From assembly GCA_937922705.1 (NCBI GenBank), contig CALAIW010000013.1, forward strand, positions 1 to 64,000: a stretch of DNA of 64,000 bases, in the 5' to 3' direction. Source of the stretch: an uncultured bacterium (GTDB lineage Bacteria > Atribacterota > Atribacteria > Atribacterales > Caldatribacteriaceae). The notes beneath the pieces are model-generated. The model saw only the letters and a program-made list of their open reading frames with translations. It searched no databases and had not been told where the DNA came from. Numbering within the stretch: the stretch's first letter is position 1; the number at the start of each line of letters is the position of its first letter. Shown here piece after piece: positions 20,873 through 31,497 of the stretch. The position numbers and the translations under genes were made by a program.

Positions 20873-21086
20873 CGAGAGCATCCGTATTGGAGATAATATT
20901 GAAGTTAAAGTTGTAGCCATTGAACGAGGCAAAGTCCGTCTTGGAGTTCTTGCCCCACCCGATGTTCCTATCTACCGGGAGGAGCTCTATCGGTCTCTGG
21001 TGCAAGGGAACAAAGAAGCTCTCTTTGCTTCTGAGACGATGGTTCACACTCTTAAGGAAATCTTTGGGAATGCCCCGAAAGAATAG
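20847..21086 (+). CDS. csrA: Translational regulator CsrA
   Basis: [48 protein letters not shown]; overlaps fliW by 26 nt. Confidence 0.97.
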   Translation: [79 protein letters not shown]

Positions 21087-21097
21087 GAGAGATACTT

Positions 21098-21862
21098 GTG
21101 CAAATTCGGAGTGCGTTTACTATCTTTGGGATTTTTGTGACGGTACTCTGTGGTGTTTCTTGCGTTTTAGCTCAGGAAGCGCCATTATTTCGCCTTCCTG
21201 GTCTTGATGGGAAAGAGTATGCCCTTTCTGATTTCCGGGGACAGCCAGTTATTCTCACCTTTTTCACCACCTGGTGTCCGTACTGTGCAGAAGAGCTTCC
21301 CCTTCTTGAGAAGCTATACAGAGAGTATCGGGAAAAAGCCTCTCTGGTCGTTTTGGGGATTGACCTCCAGGAATCGGAAGGAGTGGTGCGGAAGTTCGTC
21401 GAACGGATTGGGATTTCTTTTCCTGTGCTCCTCGATGCCAAAGGAGAGTCAGCCTCCTCTTATCGAGTTCTTGGACTTCCTATGCTCTTTTTCATCGACC
21501 CTTGGGGGAGAATTGCGGATGTTATCATTGGAGGAAGCAACGAAACCACCATTCGTCGAAAACTTGACCGCATCTTATGGTTTCGGGGATTGCTCTTGCC
21601 AGAGGTGCGAAATCTCCTTACGGTCCTTCAGGGGGTTACGCTTTTGGATTTCCGGAAGGATGCTTCTAATCCCTTCCCAGAGATACCCGGGTTGCAACAT
21701 AAAGTTGTTTCCGAGGGTGACGATCTTTCCTTTTTAGACCCTCAGGGAACGTATGTTGTTCTTGCCACCACAGGTGCTGAGGGAAAGACGCTCGCTGCTT
21801 CCCTGGCTCAAAAGGGTTTCCAGCGCGTGTACTACCTCATGGTCGATGACACTGCGAAGTAG
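21098..21862 (+). CDS. TlpA-like thioredoxin fused to a rhodanese-like domain lacking the active-site Cys
   Basis: Signal peptide, TTWCPYCAEELPLLEKLYREY, then a rhodanese-like C-terminus TYVVLATTGAEGKTLAASLAQKGFQRVYYL. Confidence 0.75.
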   Translation: MQIRSAFTIFGIFVTVLCGVSCVLAQEAPLFRLPGLDGKEYALSDFRGQPVILTFFTTWCPYCAEELPLLEKLYREYREKASLVVLGIDLQESEGVVRKFVERIGISFPVLLDAKGESASSYRVLGLPMLFFIDPWGRIADVIIGGSNETTIRRKLDRILWFRGLLLPEVRNLLTVLQGVTLLDFRKDASNPFPEIPGLQHKVVSEGDDLSFLDPQGTYVVLATTGAEGKTLAASLAQKGFQRVYYLMVDDTAK

Positions 21863-22394
21863 CGGAGCTTTTGCCGTTTCTCTTGCCCTTTTAGGATTTT
21901 TGGTATGGTACTTTTTCGTTTTTCCCCGCCCTGTGCCTCTTGAGGAAGTTCCTCAAAAGATGCCTCAAAAGGTTGGCGTGCTTCTTGTAGGAGCCGAGGT
22001 AATGAAGGTTACCGAGCAGGGAAAGGAGTGGGTGCTGAAAGCTCCTCGGATCGAGAAGCAAGGAGATACGGTGACGCTCTTTTCTGTTGCAGGGTCCTTT
22101 TTGCGCAATGGCATCCCTTTCTATGAAGTGCAGGCAGAAGCTGGCATAGTGTTCCTTGAGACGAGTACGGTTATTCTCGAAAATGTGGTGCTTTACTCTG
22201 TAAAGGTGGGGGAGCGCCTTTCCGGAAAGCGGTTGACCTGGCAGGGAAAAGACCAAGAGTTCCTTATGGAGGGAGTTTCATTCTCTGGACGAGAGTTTTC
22301 GGCACGGTGTGATGTCCTGGTTTATAATGTAGCAGAAAGGAGAGCACACTTTCGGGGGGACGTGGTTGTGAAACTGGAGATGGGAAAACAATGA
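21846..22394 (+). CDS. lptC: LptC-like LPS export protein
   Basis: N-terminal TM helix followed by a beta-rich region (WVLKAPRIEKQGDTVTLFSVAGSFLRNGIPFYEVQAEAG); upstream of lptA- and lptB-like genes. Confidence 0.7.
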   Translation: MTLRSSGAFAVSLALLGFLVWYFFVFPRPVPLEEVPQKMPQKVGVLLVGAEVMKVTEQGKEWVLKAPRIEKQGDTVTLFSVAGSFLRNGIPFYEVQAEAGIVFLETSTVILENVVLYSVKVGERLSGKRLTWQGKDQEFLMEGVSFSGREFSARCDVLVYNVAERRAHFRGDVVVKLEMGKQ

Positions 22395-23086
22395 GGCTAT
22401 GGGTTTTAGTGCTCTGTTTTCTCGTGCTTTTCCCTGGAAAGTTTCTCTTTGGGGAGGAAGGTAATTTTCTTGTCGTGCGTACCCAAGAGGCGGAGTACGA
22501 TGAAAAAAGTGGAAAGATTCTTACCCGTGATGCCATTTTGACCTGGAAGGACCTTACGGTTTTTTGTCCTTCGCTTGAAGTGGATACAAAGACCCAGGAA
22601 ATTCAAACTCGAGGAGAGGTTCGAGTAACCTTTGGGGACCTTGAAGCCCGTATAGAAAGTCTTTTCTACTCTCGCGCGACCAATACACTTCGTGCGCTCT
22701 CTTTTTCTGGGAAGGCCCAAGACCTTGTGTTCGCGGCGCAAGAGGGGCTTTTTGATTTTGAAAGGGGTGTGGCCACATTTTCGGGGAATCCTTCCCTTTC
22801 TGTGCGGGGATTCGTACTTCACTTTGGTGAAGCCGGGTACATCTTTGCAACGAGGACCTGGCAAGGGCGTGATGTTTCGATATCTCGGGAAGGTTGGAGT
22901 GGGAAAGCACAGAAAGCTCTGTACACCGAGGGAACGAATCTTCTCATTCTCGAGGGAAAGGCAGAAATATCCCGAGAGGGAAACCTCCTTCGGGGGGAAC
23001 GCATCACCGTGAATCTTGATACTTCTCAGGTGAAAGTGGAAGGCAATGTGGAGATTTTCCTCGTGCCTTTTGAAGAGAAACGATGA
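22391..23086 (+). CDS. lptA: LptA/OstA-like protein
   Basis: Signal peptide, QEAEYDEKSGKILTRDAILTWKDLTVFCPSLEVDTKTQEIQTRGEVRVTFGD, OstA-type repeats. Confidence 0.75.
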   Translation: MRLWVLVLCFLVLFPGKFLFGEEGNFLVVRTQEAEYDEKSGKILTRDAILTWKDLTVFCPSLEVDTKTQEIQTRGEVRVTFGDLEARIESLFYSRATNTLRALSFSGKAQDLVFAAQEGLFDFERGVATFSGNPSLSVRGFVLHFGEAGYIFATRTWQGRDVSISREGWSGKAQKALYTEGTNLLILEGKAEISREGNLLRGERITVNLDTSQVKVEGNVEIFLVPFEEKR

Positions 23087-23820
23087 TAGAGCGAAACTGG
23101 AAGAGTCTCTCTGGGGAGAAGCTCACTAAAGAGTACAACAAAAAGCGCGTAGTCAATGAGGTAAGTATCACTGTTCGGCGAGGAGAGATTGTGGGACTTC
23201 TTGGTCCCAATGGGGCAGGGAAGACCACAACGTTTTACATGCTTGTTGGACTTATTCGCCCCACAGGAGGACGGGTTTTCCTTGACGATTACGAGCTCAA
23301 CCATTACCCAATGTACCTTCGAGCCCGGATGGGTATTGGGTACTTGCCTCAGGAGCCCTCGGTTTTCCGTCGACTTACCGTTCGAGAAAATCTCGATCTC
23401 GTCCTTGAAATGCAGGGACTTCCTCGAAGGGAAATTGTCCGGCGGAGGAATGAGCTTCTTGAGGAATTTGGTATTGCGCATCTTGCTGCATCCTCGGCAC
23501 ATCTTCTTTCCGGTGGGGAACGAAGGCGCCTCGAGATTGCAAGGGCTCTGGCAACCTCTCCTTCCTTTATTCTCCTTGATGAACCCTTCACCGGTATTGA
23601 TCCCATTGCCGTTGAGGGTATTCAAAGTATTGTGAAGCACCTTGCCCAAAAGGGTATTGGAGTGCTCATAACAGACCATGCCGTTCGGGAGACCCTTGCT
23701 ATAACTGACCGAGCGTACATTATTTTCGAGGGCAAAATCCTTGTCTCCGGTACTCCAAAAGAGATTATCGAGTCGGAGCTTAGCCGAAAGTACTACTTAG
23801 GGGAGCGATTTAACCTCTGA
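23083..23820 (+). CDS. lptB: LPS export ABC transporter ATP-binding protein LptB
   Basis: GLLGPNGAGKTTTFYMLVGLIRPTGGRVFLD...GIGYLPQEPSVFRRLTVRENL...LSGGERRRLEIARALA. Confidence 0.95.
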   Translation: MIERNWKSLSGEKLTKEYNKKRVVNEVSITVRRGEIVGLLGPNGAGKTTTFYMLVGLIRPTGGRVFLDDYELNHYPMYLRARMGIGYLPQEPSVFRRLTVRENLDLVLEMQGLPRREIVRRRNELLEEFGIAHLAASSAHLLSGGERRRLEIARALATSPSFILLDEPFTGIDPIAVEGIQSIVKHLAQKGIGVLITDHAVRETLAITDRAYIIFEGKILVSGTPKEIIESELSRKYYLGERFNL

Positions 23821-24906
23821 ATGCGTGTTCTTGATCGGTACGTGGTACGACAGGTAGGTGGTTCCTTTCTTTTTGGAGTATTCCTCTTTGTAGCGATTCT
23901 GAGCGCTGGAGACCTCCTCTTTCGTTTGGCTAGAATGTGGCTTCGGGAAGGACTCCCCGGAGAGAAGGTTATAGCAGTCTTCCTTTTGAGCCTTCCTCAG
24001 CTTCTTGTCTATGTTCTTCCCATGGCACTCCTTCTTGGGGTTTTGCTGGTTGTAGGACGCATGGCCGGGGATAGTGAAATTATTGCCCTCCGTTCCTCTG
24101 GAGTGAGTCTATTTCGCTTTTTTGTACCTTTTTTCCTTTTCTCTCTCTGGGTATGTGCTGGGACCATCATCATTCAGGAAATCGTCCTGCCCTTTTCGGC
24201 GCAGAAACTTAAGGAAATCTGGGAGGAAGGGCCAGTTTCCTCTTGGCCTGTAGTAGAACGGACCTTTTTCCGGGATACTTCTGAGGAAGGCGTGGAGCGT
24301 CTCTTTTACGTTCGGGGGGTAGATGCAAAAAATGGTCTCCTTGAGGGAGTTGTGGTGCAGGAGTATAGCGGAGAGAGGCTCCGACGCATCGTCAACGCTG
24401 AGCGTGCGAGGGTTTCTCAGGGTCATTGGATTTTCGAAAATGGGGTGTACTACGAGGTGAATGAGAAAGGAGAGGTTGAACGGGTGGTACGCTTTGCACG
24501 GGAGGAGGTTAAAACCCAAGAGACAATGGAAGATATCTTAAAAGCCAAGAAGCGGCCCCAAGAGATGAGTTTTACGGAGCTTCGGGTGTACATTGAGAGG
24601 GAAAAAGCGCGAGGGCAAAATACCCGAAACCTTGAGGTCCTTCTTTGGCACAAAACTGCCATTCCCTTTGCCGCCTTGGTTTTTGCCCTTGTTGGTGTGG
24701 CTCTGGGTATTACCTCTCCCCGTTCGGGAAAGGCTTTGGGAATCGGTCTCAGCATCCTTATTGTTTTTGGGTATTATGTTTTCTTTTCTATCATGAGCAC
24801 TCTGGCTGAAGGCGGTGTGCTTTCACCGTTTTTAGGTACTTGGGCGACGAATATCCTCGGAACTCTTGGAGGAAGCGTGCTCCTTTGGAAGAGAAACAGA
24901 GTATAG
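23821..24906 (+). CDS. LptF/LptG family permease
   Basis: LDRYVVRQVGGSFLFGVFLFVAILSAGDLLFRLARM; C-terminal TM block ITSPRSGKALGIGLSILIVFGYYV. Confidence 0.9.
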   Translation: MRVLDRYVVRQVGGSFLFGVFLFVAILSAGDLLFRLARMWLREGLPGEKVIAVFLLSLPQLLVYVLPMALLLGVLLVVGRMAGDSEIIALRSSGVSLFRFFVPFFLFSLWVCAGTIIIQEIVLPFSAQKLKEIWEEGPVSSWPVVERTFFRDTSEEGVERLFYVRGVDAKNGLLEGVVVQEYSGERLRRIVNAERARVSQGHWIFENGVYYEVNEKGEVERVVRFAREEVKTQETMEDILKAKKRPQEMSFTELRVYIEREKARGQNTRNLEVLLWHKTAIPFAALVFALVGVALGITSPRSGKALGIGLSILIVFGYYVFFSIMSTLAEGGVLSPFLGTWATNILGTLGGSVLLWKRNRV

Positions 24907-24918
24907 TGAGGTGAGAGT

Positions 24919-26055
24919 GTGGGTACGAGTGGTTTCTTTCTTATTCTCGTTCTTATTCTTTTAAGTGGCGTCATTGCTTACGTGGGGGATTTCCTTGGTC
25001 GGCGCGTTGGGAAGCGGAAACTTTCTGTTCTTGCTCTTCGTCCTCGTTACACGGCGATTCTCGTAAGCATCGTTACTGGCATTCTTATTTCCACCGTTAC
25101 CCTGGCCATTTTGAGTATAGCTTCTCAAGATGTACGGACTGCTCTTTTTGGCATGGAGGAACTGAAGGAGCGGCTTGAGTCTCTTAACCGAGAGGTCTTG
25201 GAGCGCAATGCTGAGCTTGAACACATGAAAAAGACGGTGCATCTTTATGAGGAACAGGTGGCTGCTCTCTCGGAAAAAGAGAGGGAACTCTCCCTTTCTA
25301 AGGCTAGTCTTGAGGAGCAGGTGCGGTCTCTACAGGAAAACGTAAAAGAGCTTGAGAAACAACGAAAGGCTCTTCAGGACGAGATTCAGTCGCTTCAAGT
25401 AGAACTCTCCCGTCTTCGGGCAAATCTTCTTGCCGTGCGTCAGGGAGAGATTGTCTTTCGTGATGAAGAAGAGATCCTTCGGGTGGTGGCTAAAGGGGGA
25501 CTTTCGCAGGACGAGGCGGAGAATTTTCTTTTGTCTCTTATCCGGCGGGCCACAGTCATTGCTCAAGCACGAGGAGCAGGACAGGATCGGGAAGGGCGAG
25601 GTGTAGTTTTTGTCCAGGAAGAGAATTTTAGGGAAGTGGCTGCAAAGCTCCTCGCGAGAAATGGGGAGTATGTGGTGCGCCTTGTTGCTGCTCTTAACAC
25701 ATTGCGAGGGGAACCAGTTATCGCTCGATTTGTTCTTGAGGAGAACAAGAAGATTTTTTCTCAGGGTGAGGTTATCCTTCGAAAGACAGTGTATCTTGAG
25801 CGAGGGAAGACGAATCCCGATCTTGTCATTGCCGAGATACTTCGAGACCTTAACATCCTTGGGGTTGAAAAGGGAGTGCTTCCCCAGGAGGGAAAGGTTG
25901 GGGTCATTTCGGCGCTGAATTTGAGTGAGGTTACCCGAGAGTTAGAGAAGCGTGAGGGAGAGGTGCTTCTTGAGGCGGTGGCCGAAAGCGATGTTTTCAC
26001 TGCTGGACCGATGCGAGTTTTCTTACGGGTGCAGAGCAAGATTCCAGAGGGGTAG
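24919..26055 (+). CDS. DUF3084 family membrane/coiled-coil protein
   Basis: GDFLGRRVGKRKLSVLALRPRYTAILVSIVTGILISTVTLAILSIASQDVRTALFGMEEL then coiled coil. Confidence 0.85.
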   Translation: MGTSGFFLILVLILLSGVIAYVGDFLGRRVGKRKLSVLALRPRYTAILVSIVTGILISTVTLAILSIASQDVRTALFGMEELKERLESLNREVLERNAELEHMKKTVHLYEEQVAALSEKERELSLSKASLEEQVRSLQENVKELEKQRKALQDEIQSLQVELSRLRANLLAVRQGEIVFRDEEEILRVVAKGGLSQDEAENFLLSLIRRATVIAQARGAGQDREGRGVVFVQEENFREVAAKLLARNGEYVVRLVAALNTLRGEPVIARFVLEENKKIFSQGEVILRKTVYLERGKTNPDLVIAEILRDLNILGVEKGVLPQEGKVGVISALNLSEVTRELEKREGEVLLEAVAESDVFTAGPMRVFLRVQSKIPEG

Positions 26056-26925
26056 AGTGCCAAGGGAAAGAAGAGTCGTAGCGCAAATGATGCTTGAGGA
26101 GAGCTCGGTGTCAAGTTCATATACTGAGGCAAAGACGTAGGAACTTACCAGTGTCGGTGTTGCGGACTGGAGCACGAGAACTTTTGCAAAGAGTGGAGGA
26201 AGAGGGAACCATCGGACAAGAAAAAAGCTCAGGAGGGGAAGGAGGAAGAGCTTAGAAAGGGAAGCAAGCCCGAGGAGTTGTGCTTCTTTGAAGAGATTTG
26301 CCGGGGAGAGAGAAAGCCCAATGGCTACCATAGTAAGGGGGACAGTGGCATCGGCAAGACGCGTGATAACACCCGAAAGAAGCTGAGGAATGGGTAGGCG
26401 GTTCAAAGCAAGGGCAAGAAGAAAGGCAAGAAAAGGTGGAAGCTTAAGAAATTCCAGAATGTTTCGTGAAGAAAACTTTCCAGTTTTTCCAAAAACACAG
26501 AAAGGCACCCCGACGGTATATACCGAAAGGAAATTTCCAAGCTGGTCGTAAAAAATCGCCGGTGGAAGTCCTGCTTCTCCAAGGAGGGCAAGAATAAAGG
26601 GATACCCCAAAAATGCAGTGTTTCCAAAGGCAGACCCCATGGCAAAGCTTACTGCTTGTTTGGGAGGAAGACGGAAAAGGCGAGTTCCCAAGAGGAAGGC
26701 GAAGAGAAACGCAAGGCTTATACTGACATAGGCTAAGGGAGGAATCCCCCAGAGTCTTCGGTCCAGCTCTGCCCCCTGGAGCGATCGAAAGACAAGACAA
26801 GGAAAGGTAACGTAGAGTACGAAGCGATTGAGGAGAGGTGCGGTTTCTTTTGGGAATACTCGTAGTATTCGCAAAAAAAATCCAAGTCCAATGAGGATAA
26901 ACATTACTCCCAGGACTTGGCTCAT
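26023..26925 (-). CDS. AEC family transporter
   Basis: Ten-TM protein, FPKETAPLLNRFVLYVTFPCLVFRSL; auxin efflux carrier type. Confidence 0.85.
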   Translation of the reverse strand: MSQVLGVMFILIGLGFFLRILRVFPKETAPLLNRFVLYVTFPCLVFRSLQGAELDRRLWGIPPLAYVSISLAFLFAFLLGTRLFRLPPKQAVSFAMGSAFGNTAFLGYPFILALLGEAGLPPAIFYDQLGNFLSVYTVGVPFCVFGKTGKFSSRNILEFLKLPPFLAFLLALALNRLPIPQLLSGVITRLADATVPLTMVAIGLSLSPANLFKEAQLLGLASLSKLFLLPLLSFFLVRWFPLPPLFAKVLVLQSATPTLVSSYVFASVYELDTELSSSIICATTLLSLGTLPLWNLALHP

Positions 26926-27695
26926 GCGTTCCTCACCGCAACAGGATTCTGAAGGATACCGATACCCTCAATTTCGACCTCCACGATATCTCCGGGAAGG
27001 AGAGGACCAACGCCCTGAGGAGTTCCAGTCGCAATAACGTCTCCAGGAAGAAGGGTCATAACTGAAGAGACAAAGGTTACGAGTTCTTCTACGGGGAAAA
27101 GGAGCATCTGGGTGTTCCCCTCTTGTTTCAGAGTGCCATTAACGAAACAGCGTACGGTGCAGTTGCCTGGGTCGATATCGTCTGCAATCCAGGGACCAAG
27201 GGGAGCAAAGGTATCGAAGGACTTTGACCTTGTCCATTGGATATCTTTCGTTTGTATATCTCGAGCGGTAACGTCATTGAAACAGGTATATCCCAGAATG
27301 TATTCGTGGACTTTGGTTTTAGGAATCTGAAAGGCCTTTTTACGGATGACTACGGCAAGTTCTGCTTCGTAATCTACGCGCTGCGACTGAGGGGGCAAAA
27401 GGATTGGCTCTCCAGGTCCTATAACGGCGGTTGATGGTTTGAGAAAGAGGATGGGATTTTCCGGTACGGCCTGACCGAGCTCGAAAATGTGGTCTTTATA
27501 GTTGAGACCAACAGCAACGATTTTGCTTGGACGAACCGGGGGCAGGAGACGGAGGTTCCCCAGGAAAAACTGTCTCCCTGTTTTGCGCATCTCTCCTCCG
27601 AAAGGGGAGGTAACCTCGGTGACTCTATCTCCTTCTTCAAGAATACCCCAGGTAGGGTTTTTCCGATCAGGGCAAAGAAAACGAAGGATTTTCAC
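26922..27695 (-). CDS. Fumarylacetoacetate hydrolase family protein
   Basis: KIVAVGLNYKDHIFELGQAVPENPILFLKPSTAVIGPGEPI...GYTCFNDVTARDIQ. Confidence 0.95.
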   Translation of the reverse strand: MKILRFLCPDRKNPTWGILEEGDRVTEVTSPFGGEMRKTGRQFFLGNLRLLPPVRPSKIVAVGLNYKDHIFELGQAVPENPILFLKPSTAVIGPGEPILLPPQSQRVDYEAELAVVIRKKAFQIPKTKVHEYILGYTCFNDVTARDIQTKDIQWTRSKSFDTFAPLGPWIADDIDPGNCTVRCFVNGTLKQEGNTQMLLFPVEELVTFVSSVMTLLPGDVIATGTPQGVGPLLPGDIVEVEIEGIGILQNPVAVRNA

Positions 27696-29073
27696 GACGC
27701 ATCCGCTCCTTCAAGTACCAATGTTCTTTTATGCGGGAGAGGAAAGGGATTTTTACCAGGCACAATTTTTTGGCAAATTGTATAACCTGCGGGAGGGCAT
27801 GGACTCCCTTGTATACCTCAAAATACGCCCGAAGGAGCAACTGCCGCAACTCTCGAGGACTGAGAGCGTCAAGTTGTACTACAGGATGGGCTCCATCAAA
27901 GAGTGACCAAGAAAAGTGGAGGATGCGACGGTCTTTTTGGAGTTCCTCAAAAAGCGTTGTTCCTGGGAAGGGAGTAAGAAGGGAAAATTGTACAATGTCT
28001 GGACGAATCTTCCGAGCAAACTCAATGGTTTTCCACACCGTAAGTTTAGTCTCCCTTAGTCCTCCGAGGATAAAGGAGCCCCAACTCTTTACTCCGTATT
28101 TACGGAGAACGTCGATGGCCTTCTTGGCAATCTCAGTGGTAATTTGTTTTCCGTAGTCTTCAAGGAGAGCTCTCTCAGCGCTTTCCAATCCAAGGTACAC
28201 CATGCGAAGACCTGCTTGAGCCATTTTTTTCACCAGAGACTCGTATCGGGCGATTGTATCTACCCGGGAAAAGCACCACCATTTGAGTTTCAGGCGTCTC
28301 CGTTCTATTTCCTCGCAAAGGCGTTCTACTCGTTCTGGTTGCAGGGTGAAGTTATCGTCAACAAAGGCAATGGCTCGAAACCCATAATCAAAGTACAGCA
28401 TTTCGAGCTCACGGAGGACGTTCTCTGGAGAGCGAGCCCGCCATCTTCTTCCTGAAAAGTGAGATGAGGCACAGAACGTACAGGCAAAGGGACATCCCCG
28501 GCTGGTGATAACGTTCATGAGGGGTTCCCCTTCAAGCTGCGTCATCCAGTATTTGGAGAGTTGCAGCAGGTCCCGGGCTGGAAAGGGCAAAGCATTGAGG
28601 TCCTGGGGAGGAAAGGGCGCAGGAGTCCGGATATGCTTACCCTCTTTGAGGAAAGAGATGCCCGGAAGGTTCTCCAGAGGTTTCCCACTTTCCAGAGCGT
28701 CAAGAAGAAGGGCAAAAACTTCCTCTCCTTCTCCTCGAATAACGTAATCTACATATCCACTCCGCAAGGTTTCTTCATCTTGAAAAGTAGCATGGTATCC
28801 TCCCATAACCACGATACGCCCTGCTTTTTTGGCTTCCTGAGCAATTTCTAGGGCTTTGGGAAAAGTGCTCGTTGTTGCTGTAATACCCACAAGATCACAT
28901 TGTTCAAGCTCTCTCTGGAAACGTTTCTTATTCTCTACCTGGAGGTCTACAATGCGTACTACGTGGCGGTTGCGGCATGACGCTGCAAGATACGCAAGAC
29001 CAAGGGGTGGAAGTTTCAGGCCGATGAAGTCGTAAATTCCTGGAGAGGGAGGTTGTACGAGGAGCACCCTCAT
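27667..29073 (-). CDS. B12-binding domain radical SAM protein
   Basis: N-terminal B12-binding-like RVLLVQPP...[13 protein letters not shown], then [33 protein letters not shown] (CxxxCxxC). Confidence 0.93.
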   Translation of the reverse strand: MRVLLVQPPSPGIYDFIGLKLPPLGLAYLAASCRNRHVVRIVDLQVENKKRFQRELEQCDLVGITATTSTFPKALEIAQEAKKAGRIVVMGGYHATFQDEETLRSGYVDYVIRGEGEEVFALLLDALESGKPLENLPGISFLKEGKHIRTPAPFPPQDLNALPFPARDLLQLSKYWMTQLEGEPLMNVITSRGCPFACTFCASSHFSGRRWRARSPENVLRELEMLYFDYGFRAIAFVDDNFTLQPERVERLCEEIERRRLKLKWWCFSRVDTIARYESLVKKMAQAGLRMVYLGLESAERALLEDYGKQITTEIAKKAIDVLRKYGVKSWGSFILGGLRETKLTVWKTIEFARKIRPDIVQFSLLTPFPGTTLFEELQKDRRILHFSWSLFDGAHPVVQLDALSPRELRQLLLRAYFEVYKGVHALPQVIQFAKKLCLVKIPFLSRIKEHWYLKERMRRENPSFSLP

Positions 29074-30161
29074 CCTTTCTTCAGCTCCTCCATTTTCTCA
29101 ATAATGGCTTCACCCACCTCGAAGGTTTTCGCTGCTTCGGGGTCGTTGGGGTCCGGCTTCATATCATAGGTGACCTTTTTGCCCTCCTTGATAACCATGG
29201 CCACAGCTTGCTCAAGAAGGTCGGCTTTCTCTTTTTCGCCAAGATAGCGAAGCATCATGACCCCAGAAAGAATTGTAGCGATAGGGTTGACCTTGTGGAG
29301 TCCCTTGTACTTTGGAGCACTTCCGTGAGTCGGCTCAAAGACTGCATAGTGGTCTCCGATGTTTCCCCCAGGGGCAACGCCAAGTCCTCCCACAAGTCCT
29401 GCAGCAAGGTCAGAAACGATGTCGCCATAGAGGTTGGGAAGGACAAGAACATCGTAGAGCTCGGGTTTCTGTACAAGTTGCATGCACATGTTATCAACAA
29501 TGCGATCTTCAAACTCGATATCTGGGTAGTTCTTGGCCACCTCTCGGGCGACTTCGAGAAAGAGTCCATCGGAGTACTTCATAATGTTTGCTTTGTGGAC
29601 TGCAGTGACTTTGCGGCGACCGTTTTTTCGAGCATACTCAAAGGCAAAGCGGACGATACGTTCGGTGCCGAAAACGGATATGGGTTTCACACTTATTCCT
29701 GAGTCAGGACGGATTTTCCCTTTTCCCAAGCGCTCCACTGTGGCAATAAATTCCAAGGTTTCGGGTTGCCCTTTTGCAAATTCAATCCCAGCGTAGAGGT
29801 CCTCAGTGTTTTCTCGGATGATGACAAGGTCAACATTCTCATACCGTGAGCGAACCCCAGGATAGGTTTTACAGGGTCTCACGCAAGCGTAAAGGTCAAG
29901 CTCTTTACGAAGTGCTACGTTGACGCTTCGAAAGCCTGTTCCTACCGGTGTGGTGATGGGGCCCTTAAGGGCGACACCGTTTCGCTTGATAGACTCGAGA
30001 ACCTGTGGTGGAAGAGGAGTACCGTACTTCTCAATAACTTCGGCACCCGCTTCCTGAATATCCCATTCAATGGGTACCCCCGTCGCCTCGAGGACCCTTT
30101 TGGCCACTTCAACGATTTCTGGTCCAGTTCCATCGCCCGGTATGAGAGTCACCCGGTACAT
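29070..30161 (-). CDS. NAD-dependent isocitrate / 3-isopropylmalate dehydrogenase family protein
   Basis: [34 protein letters not shown]...[14 protein letters not shown]...[26 protein letters not shown]. Confidence 0.93.
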   Translation of the reverse strand: MYRVTLIPGDGTGPEIVEVAKRVLEATGVPIEWDIQEAGAEVIEKYGTPLPPQVLESIKRNGVALKGPITTPVGTGFRSVNVALRKELDLYACVRPCKTYPGVRSRYENVDLVIIRENTEDLYAGIEFAKGQPETLEFIATVERLGKGKIRPDSGISVKPISVFGTERIVRFAFEYARKNGRRKVTAVHKANIMKYSDGLFLEVAREVAKNYPDIEFEDRIVDNMCMQLVQKPELYDVLVLPNLYGDIVSDLAAGLVGGLGVAPGGNIGDHYAVFEPTHGSAPKYKGLHKVNPIATILSGVMMLRYLGEKEKADLLEQAVAMVIKEGKKVTYDMKPDPNDPEAAKTFEVGEAIIEKMEELKKG

Positions 30162-30270
30162 GAGGCAACCTCCTTTTTCTCCTTTGTAAGGGAATAGTAG
30201 CGAAAGCATTCCCAATTTGCAAGGTTTTGCAAACTGAGAATATGGGTGGAAAAAAGGGGCGCTTTGGAGA

Positions 30271-31497
30271 CTAGAGCATTTCCCTGAATGCTTCAAGGCG
30301 GGTACGAAGCCCCTCTTCCCCTCTGTGGCGTCGGTCAAGGTGGTCTCCATCAAGGGTAAGAACAGGGTATCCTGCGTCAAGGAGCGCTTTCCGAAGAAGA
30401 GAAGTCATTCCCTGACTTTGGCGGCATCCCCACTGGGTGAACTGGATAGCTCCTTCAGCATCGTACATTTTGAGCGCTTTAAGGATGTGAGAGACACGAC
30501 CTTGGGCGCTTGCCAAAACTTCATTTGCCCAGAGGATTTTTTCGGCAAGAGAGAGAAACGGTGAAGAAGGTGAAAGCTCTCCAGGGAAGATGTCCGTAAA
30601 TTCTTCAAAGACCACCCCAAGTTCAAGTTCTTCAAGCATTTTCGAAAGATTTTTCATATAGAAGGGCTTGAGGTGGAGCCAGATGAGACGGTGAGGAAGG
30701 GTTGGAGAAGCTCTGGAAAGACGCGCTTTAAGCTTTTCAGCAAAAGACAGGGCTATCCTGCTTCCCAGGAATTCGTAGTAGTACGGGAGGTAATCAAGGT
30801 TTTTTGTAGGGGGAAGGAGCATCCGATCGCTCCGCTGACGGAGACGTGCTACCTCACGGAGAACCTCCCGCGTCTTGTTCGAAAGGGCAAAGGCCTCATC
30901 CCAGAAGAAACGCACTCTCCACTCTTTTTCAAGCCTTTGGGCAATTTGGGCAAGCTGTAAAGCTACGTATTCTTTTGCTCGAGGTCCTCCCTCTTTTGGG
31001 ACATCCACGAGAAAGAGTGGGACTTTCCAGATTTCCTGAAGCGTTTCGAAAAACCCTACTGTCCCCTGGCAGATGGTAGAGGTGGCAAAGAGGAAATCGG
31101 GTTTTGGGAAAAATCCAAGAAAGCTCATTCCAAGGCTCCCCCGGTGATAGCTGCAGAGGTCTTGAGAGAACCAGAGTCGCTCGGCTTCTTCAAGGGGAAG
31201 GTGAGCAAACCCCAGTGCTCCGACAAGCCCGGTAGCGATTTCAGGGTAAAAGGGGGCAAGAGATGCGGCATAGAGAAACTCTGATGGGAAGAAAAGACTC
31301 GCCCAGGCGACTTTCTGTGTTCGCCCATAAAGGGTACAAATGGTGTGCATAGTCGTTTGCCAAGAGAACTGCGAGAGGTCCGGTTGGGGATATGTACGCC
31401 GAAGCCACCACTCGTATACCTTAAGGAGTCGAAAGGGTGTTGGTCGATTGATGCAAAAGCGAAGTATTCTAAGGAAAGCTTTTGGAATCCTATCCAT
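30271..31497 (-). CDS. 2-hydroxyacyl-CoA dehydratase (HgdB-like) family protein
   Basis: 408 aa; [71 protein letters not shown]. Confidence 0.85.
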   Translation of the reverse strand: MDRIPKAFLRILRFCINRPTPFRLLKVYEWWLRRTYPQPDLSQFSWQTTMHTICTLYGRTQKVAWASLFFPSEFLYAASLAPFYPEIATGLVGALGFAHLPLEEAERLWFSQDLCSYHRGSLGMSFLGFFPKPDFLFATSTICQGTVGFFETLQEIWKVPLFLVDVPKEGGPRAKEYVALQLAQIAQRLEKEWRVRFFWDEAFALSNKTREVLREVARLRQRSDRMLLPPTKNLDYLPYYYEFLGSRIALSFAEKLKARLSRASPTLPHRLIWLHLKPFYMKNLSKMLEELELGVVFEEFTDIFPGELSPSSPFLSLAEKILWANEVLASAQGRVSHILKALKMYDAEGAIQFTQWGCRQSQGMTSLLRKALLDAGYPVLTLDGDHLDRRHRGEEGLRTRLEAFREML

